From Guptibacillus hwajinpoensis (GTDB lineage Bacteria; Bacillota; Bacilli; Bacillales; Guptibacillaceae): a stretch of 64,000 nucleotides of DNA. Position numbers and translations under genes: made by a program. Location: the NCBI RefSeq assembly GCF_020524165.1, contig NZ_JAIVKU010000005.1, positions 310,001 to 374,000 on the forward strand. Direction: 5' to 3'. Positions 35,941 to 43,849 of the stretch are shown one piece after another. Each line of letters starts with the position of its first letter. The stretch's first letter is position 1. Under the pieces are notes generated by a model that was not told the DNA's origin, did no database searches, and worked only from the letters and a program-made list of their open reading frames with translations.

Positions 35941-37119
35941 TCATCGACTCAGTGCAAATCGTTTTGTTTTTTTCTCTGCTTCTTCTGTCAGTGGCAAGAT
36001 CAGATGGGATAAATGAAGCATACTTTTTGAAAAAGAATGACGCCCATTTTTTAACACAAATGGATGTCCTTCATTGATTGCTGTTGTCATTTGCTTGCCC
36101 ACATCCGGTATCGTAGCAAAAACAGGATTTTGGAGAATCCCTTCCAACCGCTTCACTTCAATCGCACGATGCTTTGAATCCCTATTTAAAAGCACATGAA
36201 CCTTGTCAGTGAAATGGAGAGATTCAAGCATATCAACGTAAAGCTTCGTGTTTCTTAACACAGGGAGATCACTTGTTGTAACCAAAAGAAGGTCATCGGC
36301 AAGATCAAGACTTTTAAGATGAATTTCTGAAAGAGACGCTGGCGTATCAATCAGAATCACGTCATAGCTTTTACGCAGTTCAGCTACCGCCAGCGCCACG
36401 TGTTCTTCCGTCATAATCTCAAAAAACTCCGGTCGAGGAGGCGGTGGGAGAATAGCGATTCCGCTCGAGTGGTGAGAAACATAGCTTTCAATCCCATATC
36501 GACCTCGTTCAACCGCTTCTTTCACCCACTCATAAATCGTGCGATTCGGCTTTACGTCTAAATACATCGCGACATCGCCAAATTGAAAATTCGCATCCAG
36601 AATCACAACGCTTTTTCCACCTTTTATAAAGGCATTGGCGAGATTGACCGCGAGTGATGTTTTACCCACCCCTCCTTTTGAACCACAGACTGCGATAACG
36701 CGACTATTTTGTTTTTGCAACTGCGGTGCACCATCTCCCTTACTAGCTCTTTGCCTCATATAAGTTTGCGCCTGGAGGATGACATCATTTATTTCATCTG
36801 TATCAGCAGAATAAGTAAGGAGATTTGATGCACCAACACGCATCGCTTTTTTCGTGTTTTCCATATTTTCAGGAACGAGGATAATTGGATAAATGGAAGG
36901 GAACTTCATCGATATTTCCTGACAAAGATCATACACGTTGTAAGACGTGTTGGCTTTCAGAAAAAGAATCGCATAAGGTGAACACTCAAGCTGGTGAAAG
37001 AGATCTTCTAATAGTTGAAAACTTTTTAACTTGTAATTTTTCTTTATTAGAAGCTCTTCCAATTCGCCCGCTTGGGCATTCGTATCTGAATAAAAATACC
37101 AGTATAAGTCCGTCATCAT
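35941..37119 (-). CDS. tadZ: TadZ/CpaE-like ParA/MinD ATPase
   Basis: A 392-residue protein with an N-terminal receiver-like domain (~1-130), then a MinD/ParA ATPase domain with deviant Walker A C-G-S-K-G-G-V-G-K-T-S near residue 150 and I-L-I-D-T-P-A-S-L at Walker B. In tad systems this protein places the pilus machine in the cell. The N-terminal domain does not show a clear phospho-acceptor Asp context, as is usual for CpaE. Its start overlaps the stop of the CpaB-like gene by 4 bp. Confidence 0.88.
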   Translation of the reverse strand: MMTDLYWYFYSDTNAQAGELEELLIKKNYKLKSFQLLEDLFHQLECSPYAILFLKANTSYNVYDLCQEISMKFPSIYPIILVPENMENTKKAMRVGASNLLTYSADTDEINDVILQAQTYMRQRASKGDGAPQLQKQNSRVIAVCGSKGGVGKTSLAVNLANAFIKGGKSVVILDANFQFGDVAMYLDVKPNRTIYEWVKEAVERGRYGIESYVSHHSSGIAILPPPPRPEFFEIMTEEHVALAVAELRKSYDVILIDTPASLSEIHLKSLDLADDLLLVTTSDLPVLRNTKLYVDMLESLHFTDKVHVLLNRDSKHRAIEVKRLEGILQNPVFATIPDVGKQMTTAINEGHPFVLKNGRHSFSKSMLHLSHLILPLTEEAEKKTKRFALSR

Positions 37120-37679
37120 TCCGTCTCCTTATAAACCTGACGTGTTTCTTTCAATCCTTCTTTCACCGTTCCATCGTCTTCACTATTTCTTAGCATCAGG
37201 TAAAACCCATCTTTATCCTTAGCCGCTAGACTTAAACTGACACCTTCCTCTGGTGTGACTTCAAGCGTAACCGTTTCATAATGGAGCGCTTCTTCCGTGC
37301 TATCAGATGATTTCCCTGAACTTAACACCTTCACCTTTTGCAACATCATAACGGCTGACTTGAATTCTTTCTCTTCTTCATCAATCATCGTTTCATAAGC
37401 GATCACATCGACAAATGAGTTCGGTTCAATATATCCTGAAACGCCAGGTGCTAATTCAACATCGATCGAAAGAGCGCGTTTTCCTTCGGTTACCTCAACG
37501 ATTGAATTTGGTATCTCTCGTTTCGGAACGGCTGTCTCTGCTGCTACCTCGGGGGCTTCTACTTTCTTAACCTCCGTTTCGGCATCCGTTGTTAAATTTG
37601 TAAAGAGCGCGACATATACAATCACTGTTGCGAATGCTCCAAAAATAACGGACCACATCCAAATTCGCTTTGTTTTCAT
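37116..37679 (-). CDS. cpaB: Flp pilus assembly CpaB/RcpC-like SAF-domain protein
   Basis: A 187-residue protein with one N-terminal helix (W-M-W-S-V-I-F-G-A-F-A-T-V-I-V) and an extracytoplasmic SAF-like region (G-K-R-A-L-S-I-D-V-E, G-Y-I-E-P-N-S-F-V-D-V-I-A). It is shorter than typical CpaB (~260 residues), as in Gram-positive tad loci lacking an outer-membrane secretin. It may anchor or guide the pilus at the cell wall (inference). Overlaps tadZ by 4 bp. Confidence 0.82.
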   Translation of the reverse strand: MKTKRIWMWSVIFGAFATVIVYVALFTNLTTDAETEVKKVEAPEVAAETAVPKREIPNSIVEVTEGKRALSIDVELAPGVSGYIEPNSFVDVIAYETMIDEEEKEFKSAVMMLQKVKVLSSGKSSDSTEEALHYETVTLEVTPEEGVSLSLAAKDKDGFYLMLRNSEDDGTVKEGLKETRQVYKETE

Positions 37680-37704
37680 TCCTCATCCCTCACTTCTCAT
37701 CTAC

Positions 37705-38604
37705 CTATTCCACCAGCGTGACACCGTATAAGTTTCCTGGTCCTGTACTGCCAATTTCCCCACTCGTCACGATATCTTTAAATTCCCCTACAATCCGTTT
37801 TGGTTCATCTAACCGATCAATCCAGTAAGCGGATAACCCAACGACTTTGACGGATGATTTACCATTTGCGCCATCCCATGAATCAATAAGCGGGATAACG
37901 ATGACGCGTGCGCACGAATAATCCGCAGTCAATGCTTGCTGACATTTTGATTTTCCTGCATCTTTACTTATTAGCGTTTCAATGGCCCCCTCAACAGGTC
38001 CCCACTTTTGTCCTGGCTCAGTTTGGACAGACGTACCTACTTCAATTTCTGTCCCATTGATAATCTTGTCAGCTAGTCCGCTCGCTCCGTTACTATCGAT
38101 ATCAAGGTAGCCGCAGTTCCCATGATGATTGCCGGTATTCTCACACTTTAGCTCTGTTTCATTTGGAATCGCGGTATACTCAATCGCGATCGGCGTGACG
38201 CGCTTAGCTGATTTTAATAAGCCAATTTCAGCTTTTGCCGCTGCTTGAACCGAAGCTTCCTGGATCCCAAACACACGGGCAAAGGTCATCGGAACTGTCG
38301 ATTCTCTTGATACTTTGATCGACTTATTTGTGATGGTGAGATCGCTATTGGAAACGGGGAACGAATTTTTGCTCGCAAGGTCTTTTGCAATCGAAGCAGC
38401 ACTTACCTCACTCGTTACTAACCCCTGAGCCCCGGAAAGCGCTGCTGCATCCATCGCATTTTGAAGAATTCTTTTTTCATGATAAAGTCTTCCAACATCG
38501 ACCACCATCGCTGTTACTCCAAGCAGGACAGTTAAACTAAGCGCTAGCATGACGGCTACGTTGCCTTTTTCATTCATTAATAGAGCTCGTAAGTTCTTCA
38601 TCAT
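37705..38604 (-). CDS. tadG: TadG-like pilus-associated protein
   Basis: A 299-residue protein. The N-terminal ~50 residues are the TadG/Flp-linked transmembrane region (N-E-K-G-N-V-A-V-M-L-A-L-S-L-T-V-L-L-G-V), and the rest is an extracellular domain. Four Cys in the distal part (C-E-N-T-G-N-H-H-G-N-C, K-C-Q-Q, Y-S-C-A) could form disulfides. No von Willebrand domain is seen, unlike long TadG proteins. Likely a minor, surface-exposed component. Its ATG overlaps the tadE stop by 4 bp. Confidence 0.85.
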   Translation of the reverse strand: MMKNLRALLMNEKGNVAVMLALSLTVLLGVTAMVVDVGRLYHEKRILQNAMDAAALSGAQGLVTSEVSAASIAKDLASKNSFPVSNSDLTITNKSIKVSRESTVPMTFARVFGIQEASVQAAAKAEIGLLKSAKRVTPIAIEYTAIPNETELKCENTGNHHGNCGYLDIDSNGASGLADKIINGTEIEVGTSVQTEPGQKWGPVEGAIETLISKDAGKSKCQQALTADYSCARVIVIPLIDSWDGANGKSSVKVVGLSAYWIDRLDEPKRIVGEFKDIVTSGEIGSTGPGNLYGVTLVE

Positions 38605-38975
38605 TCCATCCTCATGACAGTTGAACTGGATAGCGTAATCGGTCCTGTTAAATTTGAAACGACCGGCGTGAGAAAGTGGATCGGGTACGTAATGGTAACG
38701 GTCACGTCGCTTCCAGAAGCTTTTGTTCCGCCTGGTGAGACCGCAACCTGACCAGCAGTTAGGTGAATGCTTGAGGCACTTGCAACTGCCGTTGAAACAA
38801 TAGCGGCATCATTTTCTCCAATGCTCGCTGTTCTCGCAGCTTCTCGGCTTGCATGGTCAATCGCCAGGTAAGTGTGAAAAATACGTCCGAAATCAATAAT
38901 GCCGAACAACAGCATGACAAGGATAGGGAGGACAAGCGCAAACTCAACGATTGATTGTCCTTTTTCTGATCTCAT
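38601..38975 (-). CDS. tadE: TadE family minor pseudopilin
   Basis: A 124-residue pseudopilin. The prepilin site is near the start: K-G followed by Q-S-I-V-E-F, fitting cleavage after Gly with Glu at position +5, and then a hydrophobic helix. It is probably processed by the adjacent prepilin peptidase. Starts and stops overlap both neighbours by 4 bp, which indicates tight coupling. Confidence 0.88.
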   Translation of the reverse strand: MRSEKGQSIVEFALVLPILVMLLFGIIDFGRIFHTYLAIDHASREAARTASIGENDAAIVSTAVASASSIHLTAGQVAVSPGGTKASGSDVTVTITYPIHFLTPVVSNLTGPITLSSSTVMRME

Positions 38976-39472
38976 ACCACCCCTCCTAAAAAAGCAGCGC
39001 AGATCGTTCCAAACGTAATCGCAACACCATAAGGATAGGTGAGCTTGCTCTCTTTGTTACTTGGAAGCCCCTTCATATTCATAAGGGCATACAACGCATA
39101 AGTTGGTGACTTTACATACTTCCATAACGACATTCTTTTTAAAATAAGAAAAAGACCGATCATGCCACCGATAAGAGCCGTATAAAAAAATGAATGAAGA
39201 ACGAAAGAAGTGCCCGTTAACGCCCCAACTGATGCAAGCAACTTCACATCACCAGCACCCATTCCCCCTAACAAATACGGAATGAGAAGAAGCGCGAAAC
39301 CAACAAGAAGTCCAGCTCCGCTAAATAGAAACCCTTTCAAGCCGAGCGTCATCGTGTAATAAAGTAAGCCAATTCCCATCGCAGGAAACGTAACGATATT
39401 TAAAATGCGTCGATTGCGCACGTCCGTTATAAATGAAATAAGTAGCACGATCCCCAGGATACTGTATACCAT
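38972..39472 (-). CDS. tadV: A24 family prepilin peptidase (TadV/CpaA)
   Basis: A 166-residue membrane aspartic protease. The catalytic Asp residues lie in F-I-T-D-V-R-N-R (near 17) and G-M-G-A-G-D-V-K-L (near 76). The protein has five or six helices and lacks the N-methylase domain, as usual for TadV. It should cleave Flp and TadE leaders. It is the first gene after the small pilin gene, from which it is separated by a strong hairpin. GAGGGA precedes the ATG. Confidence 0.9.
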   Translation of the reverse strand: MVYSILGIVLLISFITDVRNRRILNIVTFPAMGIGLLYYTMTLGLKGFLFSGAGLLVGFALLLIPYLLGGMGAGDVKLLASVGALTGTSFVLHSFFYTALIGGMIGLFLILKRMSLWKYVKSPTYALYALMNMKGLPSNKESKLTYPYGVAITFGTICAAFLGGVV

Positions 39473-39497
39473 CGCAGTCCCTCTTTGTTTTTAAATT

Positions 39498-39523
39498 TGG
39501 CCCCACTTGGGTAAGTGGGGCCA
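39498..39523 (-). other. Intercistronic hairpin between flp and tadV
   Basis: A perfect 11-bp stem, TGGCCCCACTT with its complement, and a 4-nt loop. No T-run follows on the minus strand, so it is probably an mRNA-stabilising or processing element that raises pilin message over the rest of the operon, or a leaky terminator. Confidence 0.7.
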
Positions 39524-39542
39524 GGGTTTAATTCTTCTTGTT

Positions 39543-39707
39543 TTATAATTTATCTATAACTGATTGGATTAGAGAGTTAATCTTTCCACCAAGCGTTACA
39601 AATATCGCTGCTGCCACAACCGCTACCCCCGCCAAAATCAATCCATACTCCGCCATACCTTGTCCTTCTTCTTCTCTTACAAACTGCTCCATTTTTTTCA
39701 ACATCAT
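39543..39707 (-). CDS. flp: Flp-type major pilin
   Basis: A 54-residue prepilin. A short charged leader (M-M-L-K-K-M-E-Q-F-V-R-E-E-E-G) precedes Q-G-M-A-E-Y-G-L-I-L-A-G, which matches the Flp cleavage rule G/X4-E-Y. The hydrophobic assembly helix and a short tail ending I-D-K-L follow. Size and motif make this the pilin subunit of the tad operon. The start is ATG-ATG at 39707/39704 after AAGGGGG. It lies at the head of the operon, behind its own promoter and a ~180-nt leader. Confidence 0.92.
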   Translation of the reverse strand: MMLKKMEQFVREEEGQGMAEYGLILAGVAVVAAAIFVTLGGKINSLIQSVIDKL

Positions 39708-40032
39708 TTTTTCCCCCTTAGGATATTGTTTTTTTAAAATGTATGAAAGAAATCATAACTACCGTGTCATCAGCTGTTCTTTAATGGTACTGAGATGTTT
39801 GCTCCAGCTCCTTTCAAACACTATGACTAACACGGTTTGTTCAGTATAGTGTTCGCTTTAAATCGATTTGTTCTTTTTATAGAACAACCTTAACTTTATA
39901 ATAATTCGTTATAGCGAATTTGTAAAGTCCTTTTTTCTTTTTTTTACAAATTATTTAGGTCTATATTCACTATTGAGATTAAAAATCGCTTGATTTATAG
40001 TATAAGAAACGTCATTCATTAGGAGAATCGTC
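39708..40032. promoter_or_regulatory. Divergent flp/DUF192 control region
   Basis: Minus-strand promoter: TTTACA (39926-39921) and TATTAT (39903-39898), 17-bp spacer. Plus-strand promoter: TTGAGA (39973-39978) and TATAGT (39996-40001), 17-bp spacer. Inverted repeats: AATTCG-N6-CGAATT (39903-39920) fills the flp spacer; AATTTGTAAA and TTTACAAATT (39917-39926, 39943-39952) surround the -35 side; TTGTTCT-N6-AGAACAA (39868-39887) lies near the start of the flp leader. The leader also holds a possible 24-codon GTG frame without a ribosome site. Confidence 0.7.
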
Positions 40033-40374
40033 ATGATCACAAAAAACAAAAGCACTCTATATCGAACACTTCCGATTGCGATTGTAAAAGCAGATACCTT
40101 TCTTGAACGACTAAAAGGACTAATGTTCCGGAAACGACCCCTTCACGAGGAAGCCCTTCTGATTACTCCGTGTAACTCCATCCATATGTGTTTTATGTTC
40201 TTTTCGATCGATGTTGTCTTTCTAAGCAAACAGAACGAAGTCATTAAAGTCGTACACAACCTTAAGCCTTGGAGGTTTGTCCTTCCCGTTAAAGGTGCAT
40301 ATTCAACTCTCGAATTGCCCGCAGGAGCGATTGAACGGTATGGGGTTAAAGAAGAGGACTTCCTTACTCTCTAA
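40033..40374 (+). CDS. DUF192 family protein
   Basis: A 113-residue protein of the DUF192 fold. The family motifs are present: F-L-E-R-L-K-G-L-M-F-R, then L-L-I-T-P-C-N-S-I-H-M-C-F-M-F-F-S-I-D-V-V-F, and L-E-L-P-A-G near the end. It lacks the signal peptide many relatives have, so it is predicted cytoplasmic. It is divergent from the flp-tad operon and shares its control region, which suggests a pilus link (inference). AGGAG precedes the ATG. Confidence 0.85.
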   Translation: MITKNKSTLYRTLPIAIVKADTFLERLKGLMFRKRPLHEEALLITPCNSIHMCFMFFSIDVVFLSKQNEVIKVVHNLKPWRFVLPVKGAYSTLELPAGAIERYGVKEEDFLTL

Positions 40375-40380
40375 TGCAAC

Positions 40381-40422
40381 AAAAAGCGTCAGTTTTCCAT
40401 AAAAAGGGACACTAACGCTTTT
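40381..40422. terminator. Hairpin after the DUF192 gene
   Basis: AAAAGCGT and ACGCTTTT form the outer stem, with imperfect inner pairing. Confidence 0.5.
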
Positions 40423-40612
40423 ACATTTCTATGGTTTAGTACTTCGCTTTGTTAAAAACAGGATATATGAAAACCTGCGTAACTCTCCCCTCTAAACATC
40501 ACAAAACCATATCAGCACATTACAATATGCCAACAAACCAATTAATGGGTTTAATGTCTGCTGTTTCCGGTTACATACCCAATGTACTTAACAAACAAAG
40601 GAGATGAGTGAA

Positions 40613-40798
40613 ATGGCAGATCGTTACAAAACAGGTGAAAAGGCTCCGGAAAATGGCAAGTATGAGTTCGATGGTTTAACTAACGGAAATAAGTCCAGTA
40701 ACCCAACAGAAGATGAGAAACACATTAGCCTTCAAAGCGGAGAAACCTTTCCTCCTCTTCGATCAAGCAAAGAATCGGCATACTGGAAAAAGGCGTAA
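40613..40798 (+). CDS. YjzC family small protein
   Basis: A 61-residue hydrophilic protein like B. subtilis YjzC: R-Y-K-T-G-E-K-A-P-E-N-G-K-Y near the start, L-Q-S-G-E-T-F-P-P-L-R in the middle, Y-W-K-K at the end. Function is unknown. I start at the ATG at 40613, 9 nt after AAGGAG; the in-frame ATG at 40604 overlaps the ribosome site. The DUF3243 gene follows 41 nt later, with its own site, perhaps on the same transcript. Confidence 0.82.
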   Translation: MADRYKTGEKAPENGKYEFDGLTNGNKSSNPTEDEKHISLQSGETFPPLRSSKESAYWKKA

Positions 40799-40839
40799 TA
40801 CAGAGAACGTGTGAACGAACTGAAGGGAGATGAACGAAC

Positions 40840-41145
40840 ATGGCAGAGAAAGATCCTAAACAAGCCGTTGCCCATATGAGTGAGGATAAGAAAGATGACA
40901 TCATGAACAATTTCAATTCATTTAAAGATTATCTTGGAGATCAGGTTCACAAAGGTGAGAAACTTGGTCTTGGCGAAGAAGGTCTTTCGAAAGGTGCTAA
41001 GCGCGTTGCCGACTATCTTGCGAAGCATGAAGAGCCGCGTAACCGCGAAGAGAAAGTATTAAATGAGCTATGGAACGCAGCGAACGAAGAAGAGCGTCAA
41101 CATATGGCTCACGTCCTCGTAAAGCTTGCAAATCAAACAAATTAA
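40840..41145 (+). CDS. DUF3243 domain protein (YmfJ-like)
   Basis: A 101-residue helical, highly charged cytoplasmic protein. It matches DUF3243 by the core F-N-S-F-K-D-Y-L-G-D-Q-V-H-K-G-E-K-L-G-L and by D-Y-L-A-K-H-E-E-P-R-N-R-E-E-K-V-L-N-E-L-W. The family is confined mainly to bacilli and has no known function. GGGAG precedes the ATG. It ends at a terminator shared with the convergent HemD-like gene. Confidence 0.88.
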   Translation: MAEKDPKQAVAHMSEDKKDDIMNNFNSFKDYLGDQVHKGEKLGLGEEGLSKGAKRVADYLAKHEEPRNREEKVLNELWNAANEEERQHMAHVLVKLANQTN

Positions 41146-41155
41146 AGCCAAACGA

Positions 41156-41188
41156 AAAGCCGTCATCCATAAGTGGAAGACGGCTTTA
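41156..41188. terminator. Bidirectional terminator, DUF3243 / HemD-like gene
   Basis: AAAAGCCGTC and GACGGCTTTA pair, with a short inner stem (CCA/TGG). Confidence 0.75.
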
Positions 41189-41198
41189 TATTGGATCT

Positions 41199-41990
41199 TT
41201 ATGCTCGATAATAGTTAGCGATCTCCATCACCATCGCACCCATACGTGGTGTGGCTGGCGTTAATACTCGATTCACTCCCTGTTCTTTCAAATGTTCTTC
41301 CGTTACTTCTCCCACCGCTACTGGAAGAATTTCTTCATTAAACATTTCTAAAATACTGCTTTTCTTTCGTACCCTATCACTATATTCAAAAAAATACCGT
41401 ACTTGGATGGCGCTCGTAAATGCCACCACATCAAGAATCCCACTTTCCATCTCCTCAATTAATCGTTCGAGCACCTCTTCTTCTGGCGGTGTATGCTCGT
41501 ATGGATAAATCGTTCGAACAACATTGTTCGCTCGCTCAAGCGTTTCGATAAACGTTGGAACATTTTCTCCATGCATTTGGAGAGCAATGGACTGATTCTC
41601 GATCGTGAGCGAATGCTCGAGTTGATTCATCGTCCCACGATCGGCAACTATTGCTGGGGTAATGCCTTTTTGCTTAAAATGCTGGAGGGTTTTCGTTCCT
41701 CGAACGGCAATTGGAACGCTTCTAATCAGTTGTTCATAAGGCTCTCCTAGACCGTTTGCTTCCGCAAGTTCAGCCATTCTCTTTTCCCCCATACCAGTCG
41801 TAAAAATCAACAATTGCGGAGGGGTTTCAATGATTTCTTGTATCGATTGAACCACATGTGCTTCATTCGTAAAAACCGTTCCCTGAGCTGGGCGAATAAA
41901 CGCTGTTCCACCCTGCTTTTCAATAAGGGTTCGAATTTCTTCTCCTTTACGCCCCCCAGTTACAGCAATCCTTTTTCCTTTAAGTCCCAT
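41199..41990 (-). CDS. Uroporphyrinogen-III synthase-like protein (HemD family)
   Basis: A 263-residue two-lobed HemD-type protein. The start L-K-G-K-R-I-A-V-T-G-G-R-K-G-E-E-I and the second-lobe D-V-V-A-F-T-S-A-I-Q-V-R are typical. HemD closes the tetrapyrrole ring to uroporphyrinogen III, the precursor of siroheme. This is probably not the housekeeping hemD, which normally sits in hemAXCDBL; its place after nitrite-reductase-like genes suggests a dedicated copy for siroheme supply or a diverged role. It begins 71 nt after the NirD-like stop. Confidence 0.8.
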   Translation of the reverse strand: MGLKGKRIAVTGGRKGEEIRTLIEKQGGTAFIRPAQGTVFTNEAHVVQSIQEIIETPPQLLIFTTGMGEKRMAELAEANGLGEPYEQLIRSVPIAVRGTKTLQHFKQKGITPAIVADRGTMNQLEHSLTIENQSIALQMHGENVPTFIETLERANNVVRTIYPYEHTPPEEEVLERLIEEMESGILDVVAFTSAIQVRYFFEYSDRVRKKSSILEMFNEEILPVAVGEVTEEHLKEQGVNRVLTPATPRMGAMVMEIANYYRA

Positions 41991-42061
41991 GCCTCTACCA
42001 TCTCCTTAAGCCACATCTTAAATAGAGGGTACAGCACCGTGTTCATTTGTTCAACTAAACT

Positions 42062-42379
42062 TTATTCTAGGGTGACGTAAATAAAGCCATCCTCGACCTC
42101 CACAGGAAACGTTTCGACCTTGCTGTTCAAATTCGATTGGAGCCTCCCTGTCATGAGATCAATGCAACATTGATGATCGAGGCACGTAATAAAACGCTCA
42201 CTCAATTCTCCATGAACAATTGCCCCGCCCTTTGGACAACGGTTATGAAGAGCTCGAAACGTGCCATCTGGCAAACAAAAAATGGCGATTGATAGCTGGA
42301 GTAAATCAATCGCACGGCCAAAACCAGGAACGTGATCACGGGTTCTCCCCACATTGATTTTGACAGCTTGAACTGGCAT
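42062..42379 (-). CDS. NirD-like Rieske-fold protein with an incomplete cluster site
   Basis: A 105-residue Rieske-fold protein resembling the small subunit of assimilatory nitrite reductase (NirD/NasE). A complete Rieske site is C-x-H...C-x2-H. Here the second pair is present (C-L-D-H), but the first reads R-C-P-K-G-G, lacking the His that follows C-P in relatives. It may not hold a 2Fe-2S cluster, as in enterobacterial NirD. I start at the ATG at 42379, 9 nt after AGGAGG. It lies 43 nt downstream of the FAD oxidoreductase. Confidence 0.8.
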   Translation of the reverse strand: MPVQAVKINVGRTRDHVPGFGRAIDLLQLSIAIFCLPDGTFRALHNRCPKGGAIVHGELSERFITCLDHQCCIDLMTGRLQSNLNSKVETFPVEVEDGFIYVTLE

Positions 42380-42422
42380 TTCATCCGCCCTCCTAAAGCC
42401 TTTTTTCGTGATCCCCTTCGAA

Positions 42423-43676
42423 CTAGCTTTGCGCTGTTTTTGAAGCTTGATCACTTTTGGGAACAAGCGTTAATTTGTTTTTCCTCTTTCTTTCTTCAGG
42501 AAAAAGTTGATTTGAAGGAATTTCGGAAACAGGTGCTAAACGGTTAACGAGTTTGGCCAACTTTACAGCTTCTGAAGTGTCTCCGTAAAGAATCGCCCCG
42601 ATGACATGACCGTGTAAGGTGACAATCTTTTTGTAAATGTGACGAATCGGATCAATCCATTGGTACGTTCTCGTATCTTCCGTTTCAAGCACCTGTCCAA
42701 TCGAGAACAAGCTGATTCTCGAAATATTTAGAGTCGTTGAAGCGATAGAACCATGGTATTGCTCCGGACGGCCAACAATCGTTCTCGCTAGATGTTCGGC
42801 TTGATCAATAATGGGATCGATTACTCCATACGTGACATCACGATGCTCAGCGCACTCTCCTATCGCATAAATATGTGGATCACTCGTTTGCAAATAATCA
42901 TTTACAAGAATACCGCGGTGCACATCTACCCCACTTTTTTTAGCAAGCTCAACATTCGGCTTAACGCCTACAGCCATAACAACGAAATCTGCCTCAAGGG
43001 AAGTCCCATCTGAAAAGGAGAGCCCTTCGGCACAAGCTTCACCTAAAATTTCTTTTGTGCGTTTGCGTAGGGCAAATTGAATGCCTAACTTTTCTAGATC
43101 TTCTTGTAACATTTCAGAGGCAAGACGATCGAGCTGTCGATTCATTACATTTGGTTGATGATGAACAACTGTCGTCTCCATTCCTCGTTGAACAAGACCC
43201 ATCGCAGTTTCTAGCCCAAGAATGCCTGCCCCAATCACGGCAGCTTTGCGATACTGTTTGGGTGCCTCCATTAAAGCTTTGCAATCATTCATTGAGCGAA
43301 ACGTCATGACGCCACTTTTTCCTGCCCCTTTTACTGGAAGGACATGCGGATGAGCTCCCGTCGCAAAGACTAAGATGTCGTAGGCAAGTTTACGTCCTCT
43401 TTCTGTTTTCACATAGCGACCGAGCGGGTCAATCGAAATGACAGTTTCATTTTCAATAAGCCGTATCCCACGCTGTTTATACCAATTTCCATCCTCAACA
43501 TCTGCCTTTTCAAGCGTAACGTCTTTTTGAAGAATACGAGAGAGTAAATACCTTTTATAAGCTGGCTCCTTTCCAATGATGGTTACTTCAAAACTAGAGG
43601 GCTTCATCAAAAGCAAGCGTTCAAGAAACTGAATACCAGCAAGCCCGTTTCCAATTACGACAAGGCGTTTTTTCAA
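42423..43676 (-). CDS. FAD/NAD(P)-dependent oxidoreductase (NirB/NasB N-terminal type)
   Basis: A 417-residue pyridine-nucleotide reductase. The FAD motif is V-V-I-G-N-G-L-A-G-I-Q-F at the N-terminus. The NAD(P) motif is A-V-I-G-A-G-I-L-G-L-E-T-A near residue 145. A second FAD contact is Y-A-I-G-E-C-A-E-H. It resembles the N-terminal half of nitrite reductase NirB or B. subtilis NasB, but the siroheme/4Fe-4S part is absent and not encoded next door. It is the first gene of a three-gene set with NirD-like and HemD-like proteins; the acceptor is unknown. Confidence 0.85.
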   Translation of the reverse strand: MKKRLVVIGNGLAGIQFLERLLLMKPSSFEVTIIGKEPAYKRYLLSRILQKDVTLEKADVEDGNWYKQRGIRLIENETVISIDPLGRYVKTERGRKLAYDILVFATGAHPHVLPVKGAGKSGVMTFRSMNDCKALMEAPKQYRKAAVIGAGILGLETAMGLVQRGMETTVVHHQPNVMNRQLDRLASEMLQEDLEKLGIQFALRKRTKEILGEACAEGLSFSDGTSLEADFVVMAVGVKPNVELAKKSGVDVHRGILVNDYLQTSDPHIYAIGECAEHRDVTYGVIDPIIDQAEHLARTIVGRPEQYHGSIASTTLNISRISLFSIGQVLETEDTRTYQWIDPIRHIYKKIVTLHGHVIGAILYGDTSEAVKLAKLVNRLAPVSEIPSNQLFPEERKRKNKLTLVPKSDQASKTAQS

Positions 43677-43849
43677 GCGATCCCCTTCTTTCTGGACTGT
43701 ACAATATGCAAAATCGTACCATGTTTGAAAATTGAAAATAACAAATTGGTCATATATCCTAACAGGGTTTTAACAGGACAGGTACAAAAAGGATAGTTTA
43801 TTGATTTTAGTGAAAGATAAGGAGAGATTATTTTCGGAGTGATGGTGCT

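Noticed and set aside
39498..39523. Ordinary intrinsic terminator after flp
   Set aside because: No T-run follows on the minus strand, and tadV and its partners need read-through from flp.
39708..39890. Cyclic di-GMP riboswitch in the flp leader
   Set aside because: The leader has some similar short words (GGAGCAAAC, GGTAG), but the conserved GEMM order and tetraloop receptor are absent.
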